Positions 1 to 10,990 of a stretch of DNA of 64,000 nucleotides are shown here, piece by piece. Every line of letters starts with the position of its first letter. Position 1 is the first letter of the stretch. A model generated the notes under the pieces. It was not told the origin of the DNA, did no database searches, and worked only from the letters and a program-made list of their open reading frames with translations. This stretch comes from Quercus robur (Eukaryota > Streptophyta > Magnoliopsida > Fagales > Fagaceae): the NCBI RefSeq assembly GCF_932294415.1, contig NC_065539.1, positions 34,474,001 to 34,538,000 of the forward strand, in the 5' to 3' direction. Position numbers and translations under genes: made by a program.

Positions 1-773
1 TAAGGGTAATCTGGTAATTTTTCAGATATTCTGGAATTGTAATTAAATTTTACCATGAGTCTTATTTATTGTTTTGAATCATTTTTTAATTTGGTTTAGA
101 AGTTCTTAATTACTATTCGTTGTTATTAAAAGCACTATTCTTTCTTGGAAAATGTTATTTAAGAGCCCTAATAATTCCTTGGAAAGGGTTTGGGAATAGC
201 CTGTATAAAGGCTTTTATGTAATCAATAATAGAGATCGAGATAGAGATAGATTGAATTTAATAAAATTCCAGCAGCTTACTTTAAGCTTTGAGGGTGTGG
301 CTGTCTTCTCCTTCCAGAGTACTATTGCTTAGGAAACTTAGGTGTGATTAACTAGAGTTTATCTTTCTTTGTTTCTGGTTCTATTCACTGTTTTGACACC
401 AAATCGCCAGCAAATTCATTCAATATCTAATCTTTTAATTACTTCTTTTTCCTCAATCAATCTTTTTATTATTAAACCCTTAAACATCAAACTCTATTCA
501 AGAACCCTTCAAGATCTCATCAGGATTCCTAATTTAGGGCTGAATTTCTAAAGATCCAACATCATCTGACCATATCAGTAATTACAGAATTAATTCTGTT
601 TAATGATTAAAATTATTGTAAATGAGCAATAAATATAATTACACAGATTCCAAGATTATTTTACTAAAAAAATCAAAAGCTTCTTATATCAGTGGATAAA
701 AAAAAATTGTGATTATTGCCCCTGCATTAATGAGAACTATTCATCCCCACACTTTAGGTTGAATGACCAATAC
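1..773. other. AT-rich intron sequence, no gene seen
   Basis: This stretch lies downstream of a good splice donor (minus strand, CCAG followed by GTATTG at 774/773) and looks like intron 3 of the G3BP-like gene. I see no convincing exon, RNA gene or mobile element. Short open stretches are AT-biased and resemble no family I know. Confidence 0.5.
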
Positions 774-3634
774 CTGGATCTGGAATAGTAGTAGGTGCAT
801 TTAATTTGGACTCAAGATTGCTCTGGGCTAATATGACTGCAGGATGGTGGAGAACCGGTTCATCGTCAATGAAGTGAAAAATATCATTAAGCACAAAATA
901 ACCTTTCTCCTGAGGCGCAAGAAAAAATGTCTCCACAAATTTCCTCTTTCCACTGAAATCCTTAACTTGCACTGAGCCTGAAACCATCACAAGAACACCT
1001 CCATTCCAAGATTCCAGGGAATGCGCTGTCTTGATTTCAATTCCCGTATAGCTGAGTGACATAACAAGTGCATGGATTTGCTGGCCAAAGAAAAATAAAA
1101 TTGGACAAAGTGTATAAGAAGGTCTATTTACTGCTCACATATTATCAAATCAGAACAAAGAATAGCTCCTTAGGATGGAACCACTATGAAATGAGCACAA
1201 CTGTATATATTTTTTATTGGTAAGTTACACATGCACCTGGTGTGAGTTTTTTAAACTAATAACTTACCCTCCAACCCATTCTCAAAGGCGGAGGAAGTGT
1301 TATTTGAGCCAAAGCCAATTAGCCAATCAGCTACAAATTATGTTAAACATACAACGAAAACTTAGATCAGTATAGCTACATTCTGATATATAAAACCTGG
1401 TTCAAAGCAAAATCATTTACAAGATAACTGGTATCATTTAATACACCAAGTTCCAGAATACGTCAATACTAATTAATCATAATAATGGAACCATGACATC
1501 AGCAACAAATGTGCCAACATGATTGTGAACACTATGGGTGAAGACAGACAGATGTTAGCTGGATGCCTGGACCTAATGAAAACAGGTGTACTTGCATACT
1601 ATTCCATTTTTCATTGCATAAATGCTTACTGCTGCCTTAACTACATAATTTTCTTGTTAGCATATAATCATTAATCAATACAATTTTTTTTTTTTTTTGA
1701 TAAGTAGAATATAATCAATACATGCACTTTAAGTAATATAAATCTTATAGACTTTAGTCAAGTTTTTAAAATTTTCATTCATCTCTATTCTGCCAAATCC
1801 AGATGCTTAAAAAGACTAAATGAGGATTGTTTAAAATAAAAGCAGCACATAACTGAGTAGGAGCATAATTTTCTGATCTAAGCTTCTGTTGTATGTTTAA
1901 CATAATTTTGTAGCTGATTGGCTAATTGGTTTTGGCTCAAATGACACTTCCTCCACCTTATAGATTTTGTACTTCAATTTTTTATTTCCAAATTTCTCTT
2001 AGATCTTCTGATTGATTTGCTTGTATTTTTTTAAAGGTGCTTTATGCACATCAACGTGAGCATAGAGTAGCCCTACTCATTTTCAATAAAAATTCTATTA
2101 CTTATCAAAAATAAAACATAACTGAGTTGGAACAATCATTAGCACCTAAGTATGTTCATAACTAAACATGAAAGAGAAAAAGGGGGGTGGAGGGAGGTGC
2201 CTTATAGGATCATTACTGGGTTCCGGTCTCACCTAAGTAGGATCCTAAGATGAATGGTTTGGATATTCTATTTTTCAAATTTATCCACGAATAAATAAGC
2301 ACACAGATTATATAACTGTTTTTATAACAAACAATAAGTTGTACACTCAACTACAGAACCATGTTTCACAAAATGATAATAATGTTAACTTTATATTATT
2401 GATTTTTGTCAAATAAAAAATAGTGGAATAGGAAGCACAACATTCTTCTACCATGTTAGTAGTGTATACACCTCTTCACGTTATTACCTAATTCCATATA
2501 ATCAAGAGCCTTGTAGCTTAGTTGCATTGCTCAGTTCTCCCATGAAGGAGAACCTGGGTTTGAATCTTTCCCACCACTTCATTTAAGCAACAACAACAAA
2601 AAAACAAACACTAATTGCACATAACAATGGAAAGGCTACCATAATATTAAACTTCACATTCTTATACATTGAAAATTTGCATGGAATTTGTAGTTATCAG
2701 TGGCTTCCACCATATTACACTATTATTTTTATCTTACAAAGCCACCAATTCATTATACCAATGAGTGCACAGGCAAAAGAGTGCATGAAATTAGTCGAAA
2801 AGCATCAAGCACGTGCCTTAATCATATTATCATTGTGCTCCCCAATAAGTTACAACCCCTCAAACCCACCCCCACCCTCACCAGCTCAAAAACTATCTCA
2901 CTTCCAGCACTTTGGCATGCTCTACTAAGCATGTAGTCATGTCTTGTACACTAATAATGGACCAATTACTGAATGACCAAAAACATGTGATATTTCCAAA
3001 CAAATAATTCACCCTATGGCACTAATCTGTACCTCATCAATTCACTTCCTTTGTTTCCTTCATAGACCCAATGGTTCATACCCTTCCACCTCAAAATTTT
3101 AACAAACCAAAAATACCATCTAAAGCTGCCACTGCTACTAAAATGTATCACAATGCAGTAATAAATCCAGGCATACAAACAAAAATTGACCAAAATTTAA
3201 ATAAAATAAAATAAAAACCCAGTAAAGCAGCAACACACTTAATTGTTCCTTTATATCATATTTTGGTTATAACCCAATTCATGAATACAAAATCCAAATC
3301 CAACATTGTTAATAGAAGAATAAAAAGATAGACAGAGAGAGAAAGAGAAGTATACAAGCATAGCAGAGGCAGTGTCGCGGTTGTTGCCATCGATACGAAT
3401 CATGGTACTGGCTTCGGAGTAGAACTGGTGCACGAAGTCCGGTTGATTCTGTAAAACCTGGTAGTACTGTCCCACAAAGTACGTCCCCACCTGACCCATT
3501 TTACATTAAACATTAAACAAACAAATACAGATTATAATTAATCAGTACCTTAGCTTAAGTAAAAGCTTTTTAGCTAAATAGATTAAGAAAAAGACCTGAG
3601 CAGCAGTGACAGGAATAGGAAAGGGCGTGGCCAT
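774..3634 (-). CDS. G3BP-like NTF2-domain RNA-binding protein, 5' exons (partial)
   Basis: Three exons give the first ~160 residues: exon 1 3634-3596 (ATG, 13 codons), exon 2 3490-3356, exon 3 1080-774. All junctions are GT-AG and keep frame, and the rest of the gene lies beyond the left edge. The product begins MATPFPIPVTAAQ and then forms an NTF2-like fold, with VGTYFVGQYYQVL, a QFYSEAS helix, the strand GGVLVMVSGSV, and the hallmark FFLAPQEKGYFVLNDIF. Plant G3BP proteins pair this N-terminal domain with a C-terminal RRM and act in cytoplasmic RNA granules; the RRM would be outside this window. The start was chosen because the ATG directly precedes the family's NTF2 start and a clean donor. 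Intron 2 (2.3 kb) holds repeats. The 5' region has a telo-box and CT/GA tracts. NTF2 identity is sure; the G3BP subfamily is probable. Confidence 0.88.
1290..1953. repeat. Inverted pair of 66-bp repeats in the G3BP intron
   Basis: Arms 1290-1355 and 1888-1953 are near-perfect reverse complements (roughly nine of ten bases), separated by about 530 bp. Both contain the SINE-like head seen elsewhere in the window (TGGCTCAAAT then CACTTCCTCC). The left copy continues in minus orientation with a pyrimidine/AT tail near 1215, and the right copy runs to AT-rich DNA near 2110. They look like two SINE-related insertions in opposite orientation. In the pre-mRNA the arms could pair. Confidence 0.65.
2497..2600 (+). 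mobile_element. tRNA-derived SINE
   Basis: The element has a pol III A-box-like TAGCTTAGTTG near 2515, a B-box-like GGGTTTGAATC near 2558, and an A-rich (CAA)n/A tail near 2588-2605. The spacing fits a tRNA-related head. It lies in intron 2 of the G3BP-like gene. The tail ends are not sharply defined and I did not see a clear target duplication. Confidence 0.55.
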
Positions 3635-3653
3635 TGTTGTCTGAAACACCCTA

Positions 3654-3662
3654 AAACCCTAA
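3654..3662. promoter_or_regulatory. Telo-box in the G3BP 5' leader
   Basis: The exact motif AAACCCTAA lies about 20 bp upstream of the G3BP ATG (minus-strand gene), within a run of CCCTAAAA-like units. Telo-boxes are known plant promoter/leader elements of genes active in dividing cells. Function here is inferred from position only. Confidence 0.45.
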
Positions 3663-3728
3663 AAATCACAAAACCCTTAGAAAAGAAGGAGGAGAAGAAG
3701 AAAGATCCACAATGCCTCTCTATCTAAC

Positions 3729-3956
3729 TCTCTCCCTCTCTCTCTCTCTCTCTCTTAAGATCTGAAATAACACAATAACACACAGTATTACTATCATAAA
3801 TACATCATTATGAAATAACAAAAACCCATATGGAATATTGAGAAATAAACATAGAGAGAGAGATCTGAGAAACGATAATAAAAAGTTATGAGAAGAAGAA
3901 AGAAGATAGAAAGTGTTGTTGGGGTTTTAGAGAGAGAGAGAGAGAGAGAGAGAGAA
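3729..3956. repeat. CT and GA microsatellites flanking the G3BP transcription start region
   Basis: A (CT)n tract lies at about 3729-3755 and a (GA)n tract at about 3929-3956, both just upstream of the G3BP ATG. On the minus strand the near one reads as GA and the far one as CT. Such Y-patch or GAGA-like tracts are common near plant core promoters. No clear TATA box was found between them. Confidence 0.6.
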
Positions 3957-5175
3957 GGGATGACCTTTTTTTTGGGGGGTTGTAGAGAGAGAAAGAGATT
4001 TAGGATTCTCCACTAAAAACACAACACAACACAACACCCCCACACACACCACAACACACCACACCACACCACAGGTTGAGGGTGTTGTGTTCCTCTGGCT
4101 GGCACTGGGTTTGATTTTGTTGTTTCTGTTTTTCTAAAATCTCTTTTCCTTTTTTTTCTCTCTATTTCGCTTTTTCTCTTTTTTCTCCCTTTTTGTTTTT
4201 GGGTTTTCTTTTTTTCTTTTTTTTGGGGGATTTTTTTTTTTTTTTTCTTTAAGCCGTCACCACAAATGTACGGCTACAAGGGGGTTTTTTTCACTTTTCA
4301 AATTTCATTGTTGCTGCTGCTGATAACAACTTTTTCATGAGATTCCTTTATTACCTTTCGGTATAATTTTCTAATATTGGTTTATGGAAGAAAATAAAAA
4401 GAATTACTTTAGAATATTCTTTTTATTTTCTTTTTTAGGAGTTTAAGCAGTAGAAGGGATAGAATAGACAAGAGGAAATGCTTATTCTTTTTTTTTTCAT
4501 TTCCTCATATCGGATATTCTTTTATTTTCTCTCAAAATTTCAATTTTTCATTCTCTTGTATCGGATGGAATGATATTAAATTTAATGAAAATTTCACTAA
4601 AATTCTCAAAATACTCTTAAACACATAGCCTTTTATTTAATTTTATTCCATTTTTTCTTTTTTATTCTTTTCCATTGCTAAATTTAGTTTATTCATTTTC
4701 ATTCCTTTATGATTTACTCATCTCATTTTATTACATTTCTTTATGAACTTCCAAACAAAGTGTTAATAAACCATTGTTAACATAAATCTAAACAACATTA
4801 TGTTAAGTTTGAATTTGAGGATTTTATACTAATATAAGTATTTTATATTATATATATATATATATATATATAATCAAATGCATTTGACTAGTTGACTTCA
4901 TAATATTTTGACATGAGTCTTTTGTAATATATATTTTTTAATTGAATTTAAATTCTATTCACAACTTTAGAATATGGCAACATTATATATTCCTTTAGAT
5001 GATAGAATAGATAATTCCATATATAAACAAAATCATAGTAAATACCTATTAATTATTACCATAATTATATATATATATATATATATGATAGTTTCATATA
5101 TAAACACAATCAAAGTAAATACCTATTAATAACTACCATTATTATCAGTTTTCATATTTAAATATTCCATATCAA
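3957..5175. other. Upstream intergenic DNA of the G3BP-like gene
   Basis: There is no gene here. The stretch holds an ACAC/ACAAC-rich patch (about 4020-4075), long T tracts (4140-4245) and an (AT)n tract near 4852-4872. It also holds a pair of similar ~75-bp segments at 4998-5075 and 5087-5165 sharing the phrase AATACCTATTAAT. A diverged copy of the same family occurs near 6428-7050. Confidence 0.5.
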
Positions 5176-6317
5176 GGGCATGTTTGGTATGCTATAATAA
5201 ATCATATAATGAAATAGTCATTCATGTGGAATCGCTATTCAATTATTTGATTGCATCATTATTACAAGTAATAATCATTCCCTATGGATAGATAAGGCCA
5301 TAAGGGTGGCAATTCTTGTTTAAGTGTTGTGTCTGTGCCGTGTCAACTCATGATCATTCAATTATAGAGTTCAACATGAACACGACACATTCACTAACCA
5401 TGCTAGTATCCCTCGATTCTAACATGACCTATTTATTAATCTAGTTGACATGAACTTAATACATTTATTAATTGTGTTAGAATTCCTCAATCTTACCATG
5501 ACCAATTTATTAAGCAAGTTGACATGGTACAACTTGCATAAACCATTTAGTAAATGAGTTGTATTAAGGTTGATACAACTTGACACAACCCATTTGGTAA
5601 ATTGGTCATGTACACAAGTTAATACATTTACTCAATATTAATAACCTGACAACAATTCTCATATTTTATAAAATGTATAAGTGTACAACAAGATTCCAAA
5701 AGATCTGCCAACAAATAACATATATTTTACAACAATAAATTTAAAGGGTATTGTTAAAAATAGTCATCAATTAAACGAGTTAGATGGGTTCAAATAGGCT
5801 TTGTGTATTAAACTCAAATTGACTTGTTTAATAAACAAGTCAATTTGTATCACCCAAATTTAACACAAGCTCATTGAGCTTAAACCCTACCCTACTAACT
5901 TTGTGTCATGTTCGCAAATCGTGTTAAATATTGCTACCCCCCAGTTATTCTTTAAATTGGAAAATAACTATTCATTTCTAACAATGATTGTAATGCATAT
6001 TCCTTAGCAAGTGTAATAGGTTCTAAAATTAATATAATAAAAAAAAACACACACACACACAATTATGCACATAACAATTATAAAAAAATAAATAAATCAT
6101 CAAAAATAATTTCTCTATTAAATTTAAAAAATATTATTTTTTAGAAAATATAATTGTATAAATAAGGTATTTCATAAATACAAATTTTGAGTTTTATTTT
6201 AAAGTTATGACCGAATGTATAAATATGTTTAATTATTCCATTAAAACTCATTTTATTTATAGTAATAAAGATGACAATTCCATTTGTAATTTTTATTTAG
6301 AGTACCAAACAAGCTCT
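5176..6317. mobile_element. Foldback DNA element carrying a nested element
   Basis: The outer ends are imperfect inverted repeats: GGGCATGTTTGGTA at 5176 and TACCAAACAAGCTC near 6303. About 5303-5941 is a second element whose own ends mirror each other, GGGTGGCAAT on the left and ATTGCTACCC on the right. These are hAT-like non-autonomous termini. There is no transposase ORF. The nesting is inferred from the paired ends; target duplications were not resolved. Confidence 0.45.
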
Positions 6318-6531
6318 AATTATTTAAAGAATTAAAGAGAGATAAAATCATTTAAATCATATTTGATTAAAAATTTCCATGTATCGCACAGATCATTAAC
6401 TAGTTTTATATATAAAATCGAAAATATTTGACTTTTAGTTGACTCCATATAAGTTTTTGAGTCTTCAAAATTTTACATGACGTCATTTTAATATATATCT
6501 TAATTGAATTTAAATTTCATTCCATATTTAA

Positions 6532-6899
6532 ATGGAAAAATTACACTAACATCCTTTAAGGTTTTATGTTATTACACTCACTTCCCCTTAGTTCAGAATA
6601 ATATGTCCACCTCCCCTAAAATGCAAAACTATTTAAATTATAAATTCCCTTGAAAAGAAAAATTAAAAATCCCCAAACAAAAAGCTTTTAATAAAAAATT
6701 TCCTATTTGAGGGGATTTGGATGACAGATTTAGTAAAGGGTAAAACATAAAATTCAAGATTTTTAATTTTTTTTTCAATCATCCAAGTGAGATCAATGTA
6801 AATAGTTTGTATTTTAGAGGAGGTCAATGTCTTATTCTAAATTAAAGGGGATGTGAGAGTAACAATGGACAACATTAGGGGAGATCAGTGTTATTTTCC
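6532..6899. mobile_element. Mutator-type MITE with 9-bp target duplication
   Basis: Long terminal inverted repeats (about 100 bp, roughly three-quarters identical) start near 6534 (GGAAAAATTACACTAACATC) and end near 6899 (the reverse complement begins GGAAAATAACACTGATC). The flanks are CATATTTAA (6523-6531) and CATATTTGA (6900-6908), an 8-of-9 match, as expected for Mutator-like transposition. It has no coding capacity and sits inside an older AT-rich repeat. Confidence 0.7.
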
Positions 6900-7032
6900 C
6901 ATATTTGAACCACCAAATAGAATATATAGTTCCATATACAAACACAATCATAATATCTAATGATAAAATATATAGTTCCATACACAAATACAAAAATAAT
7001 AAATACTTATTAATAATGGCTATAATGATCAA

Positions 7033-8090
7033 ATTTCATATTTAGACAAAAAAAGAAGATAAATTATAATTGAGACATCCATGATTCAAAACTTCAGATT
7101 CCCCTATTGAATTAAAAAAAAAAAAAAAAATTACTTATTATGCGTTGCACGGGTTATTGACTTGTTGTACATGCATATTAATCAAACCTGAATTCATCGT
7201 GAATTCAATATGAAAAAGTTTATATGAAATTCAAATAAGTTAATATAAAAATGGGTTAATTACACTTTTTTCCCATTAATTATTAGATTAAGTGCAATCA
7301 TCCCTAAACTATAAAATTAACTAATGTCTCCTTGAACTGTAAGAAATAAGCAAATAGTACCACTGAAAAGGATGGTTAAATTTAAACTTTCTTAAAGGGG
7401 GTATTAATTTTTTGGGTTCCATGCCTTCATCACATTAAATTGTTCATTAACCCCTTCATAACACAATCTTTTGAAAACAAAAAAGGAAAAAATGTTATTA
7501 AATTAAAACTTTCAAATAGGTAAAAAATATATATATAAAAAATAAAAAGAAGAAGAAGAAGAACATACCCTAATTTAAGGAAACAAAAATTTGCTAACCA
7601 AATCCTCATCTAATCCATTTAGCAAAAAGAAATTCCAAAAAAAAAAAAAAAAACCCAATCAATGATACTCAAATCAAAGAAAAAAAAAATTTAAGCCACA
7701 CTACCATGGACAAAAAGAATGGAACTTCATATATATTTTCCTTCGATTTTCTTAGGAAGCAAATAGTAATTAGATGAGCCCACCTCCACAACCACCAAAT
7801 CCTTAGAAAATCAAACTCAACAACACCACCAAAAATGAACAACAACATGAAGGTCCACTCTATGCCCAAGAAACGAAACATCACCATCCAAAACGATTTC
7901 AACTAAAGAAAACTCACTGAGAAAAATTTGAGTTTTAGTGAGTATTTGAGAGAGAAAATAATACAATAATATAATATAATATATGAAGGAGTGCGGGAGA
8001 AGGAAGGTAATTAAGGGGGGATTGTACTTCACCAAATCTTTGTATTTAAATAATTCATCCAAATAAACCAACATATGAAGTTTTCTTTAA
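7033..8090. other. AT-rich intergenic DNA, no gene
   Basis: I see only AT-rich sequence with A/T homopolymers (7111-7129, 7637-7653), (GAA)n near 7547-7562 and short chance open frames on the minus strand without codon bias or a known domain. The phrase GGGTTAATTACAC near 7255 is typical of degraded plant MITE ends, but no partner end was found. Confidence 0.45.
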
Positions 8091-9830
8091 TTGTAGTTAG
8101 TGTTTTACAAATTAGGTGGTCTTTTGGCAAATTTCCTTCTAATTTTTCTGTAGAATTAGTGACAATCTCAGATATTTCATTCCTCCAATTGAGATCTATG
8201 GGCAAAACTTATTGTATACTTTATTAGATGGTAATAAGTCATAACATTATGAACTTACCCAATAAAAAGGGGGAAAAAAGGGTCCCTATATTATGATTAG
8301 CTAATTAATTTTGTATAATATATTGAGGTTCATAAGGCAGTTTATATATTATATTATTATATATTTATATAGAGCAGCCTATTGGGTTTGAATGATGTGA
8401 GCTATTTCTCAATAATACTAAAATTTAAAAAGCTCAATCATTGTTTGTGTTGAAGATTTTAGATTTATAAGCAGTTGCGCTCCAATGTTTTCCAGCAATG
8501 GTGCACTGATGTCATATAATATTAGTCTATTATACCTTTGCACGACATTTGTAAACATTAAACATCATCTACAATTATGTTTCTAACGTGTCTGCTTTAC
8601 CCATAGCAATATTAGACATTAACACACGTCACTAATAATTTGTTTTTTTCTCTATTTTAATTCCTTGTTAACTTAAAGAGAGGCTCACATTAGCCATAAT
8701 TAGTATTTAAAAGCACAAATAGTCTAATAGTGGCCTAACCCAAAATTGACCTACTTAATTCAGTAGCTAGTGTTTTACAAACTAGGTGGTTTTAAAATTA
8801 TTGATAAATTGACAATCTCAAATATTCTATTCCTTGAGCTGAGATTTATTATTTAACAAAAATCTAGTAGTTCTTATTCAACTATCAAATACTTTATCAA
8901 TTGAGCTAATTAAAACCTATTAACATTAGACCACTTTAGTAGTCTATATAATATGACTCATACATAAATACAAAACAAAGGGGCCAGACTATGACTGGTG
9001 AATTATGACATTTAAAAGTAAATGATTATTTCATTAGCTACACCCGGCAATTCATTGGTTAAGAGCATTAAGTAGTTGATGGTGCTGACGCTATGATTAA
9101 GACTATATTGTATAGAGTCATAATACATGGTTAGGTATTCGCCAAGATAAATAACAATTATTTGAGGTCTTGTATAATGCATTAAAAAAAAAAAAAAAGT
9201 CATATCCACCTACCTAATACACAAAACTCTCACTTTTGCATGATCTAAGATAGGTCAATCATAGTAAGCAGTCTTACTTTTACCTCTAATTTATTAGAGA
9301 AGTTGATTCCAAACTTACCACTTTTGAACAATGTTAGGACCACAACAAAGTTCACAACTTTTGTAGCAACTCTACAGGTAAAGAGTTGTGAGTGGTGGAA
9401 AAAAAAGTAGTGAGTTCACACCTCCACAACTCACCACGTGATGAGTTGTGAACTTTGTTGTAATCCTAGCATTTTTTGTCACTTTTTGGCGGAAGGCACT
9501 TGCTATCGCACCAAGACCCAACCTCTATTTTATATTACAGATGATATCTTAAATATAATAGAATGAAAATCATTATCATTGTTTTCTGGAAGATTTTGAG
9601 CCAGGATGTTTTCGAAAAATTCTGCATCATATCATTTTAGATTAGTATATGACTTTACACGACATTTACAAACTTGCGTGATCATGTAACATTTTTTGTG
9701 TCTGCTTCATGCATAACAGCATTAAACATCCACAATAATCACTCATAAATAGTATTCTTCCCTCCTTGGATAACTACTTTGAAGAGAGAGCTAAATTTAT
9801 TTACTAACAAAAAAAGCTGACCCCAGTCTC
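8091..9830. repeat. Diverged ~1-kb tandem duplication
   Basis: Two blocks recur in the same order. TGTTTTACAAA with TAGGTGGT followed by GACAATCTCA occurs at 8100-8175 and again at 8770-8820. The CACGACATTT then GTGTCTGCTT block at 8540-8600 recurs at 9658-9710. The copies are strongly diverged, so the duplication is old. The second copy is interrupted by the foldback element at 9330-9474. No gene is visible in either copy. Confidence 0.45.
9330..9474. mobile_element. Small foldback MITE
   Basis: Arms of about 30 bp face each other: 9330-9359 and 9444-9474 share ACAACAAAGTTCACAACT and its complement. The interior contains further self-complementary AGTTGTG/CACAACTC words. It has no coding capacity and is short enough to form a single hairpin. 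The flanking duplication is unclear. Confidence 0.6.
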
Positions 9831-10090
9831 CCAACCCAACATTGCATACTTTGACTACAAAATAGTATTATTGCCTGTTAGAAACAAGAACTGAAGGTTT
9901 ACTGGTGCAACAGCTTGGCTTGGTTCATTGAACCTATATGATGTATGGTGTTAGGAGTCGAGAGAATCAAAATGTACATATTCCTGCAATGCAATCCTGC
10001 TACTGTAATGCAAACATAATCTCCAAGGATCTAAATCTTAGTTAGTGATGGTACAACTTTCCAAGCATGTTTCACAAGAAGTCAACAACA

Positions 10091-10270
10091 TTAAGAAGTG
10101 GACACAAGAAGGAAAATCACTTTAGTCATGAGAAAAGGCAATGTTAGGCAGCAGCTCTATTTGTTTATGGAAAGAGCCCATTAAGAAGTGGACACAAGAA
10201 GGAAAATCACTATAGTCATGAGAAAAGGCAATGTTAGGCAGCAGCTCTATTTGTTTAGGGAAAGAGCTCT
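10091..10270. repeat. Exact 90-bp tandem duplication
   Basis: Units 10091-10180 and 10181-10270 differ at only a few positions (for example CACTTTAG versus CACTATAG and TTTATGG versus TTTAGGG). It lies in gene-free DNA downstream of the chloroplast ribonucleoprotein gene. The rest of 9475-10990 holds nothing else I can name. Confidence 0.85.
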
Positions 10271-10990
10271 TCTTTGCTTCTGTTTAAGCCAGCATTGGCT
10301 CATATACAAATCTTTGATTTCCCTTATGAATGAAAACCATGTTCTCTCACATGTTGAGTTCTTTCTAATAATTTTGTCTTAGAAGTTTCAGTTGCTAGGA
10401 ACTCGATGCCAAATATCATGTGTAAGTGAATCTTCGCCTGTGTTCAGAACTCAAGATTGTAACAAGTTGGTGCTTGCTGTGACCAAAAGTAGTACATTGG
10501 CATAAAACATTTGCCACTCAAGTAAAATTGGGCAGATATTTTTAGCAATACTTCATGGTTACAGCCAGCGTAATAGTATTAAGTGAAAATAGGTACCTAT
10601 TTAATACACAGACATAGACTATATTTGTTTTGCTAGGATGAGGAACTTACCCCTGCTTTAGGCCTTGAATGCTTATAGCAGATGTTACTACTTTCTACAC
10701 AGCCTCATACACGACTCAATGTTAATGAGATTTCTTTCATACTTTTTAGCCAAGCAAAATAACATCGCTTGCTATTACATATAGCAAAGACAATCATACA
10801 ATTTTCACAATGACAGATTCACTTAGAAGATAAAAAGGTGGACAACGAATTATGGACAAAAACATAGAAAAGGATTTTTCAGTGACTGAAGTCCTTGCTT
10901 AGTGATAGCCAAATAGCATATCCTTTTCGTTTCCTTAAGAGCCATTGAATTGGAAGTTTGATTCCTAACCGGACCCTGACTATTCATCTC

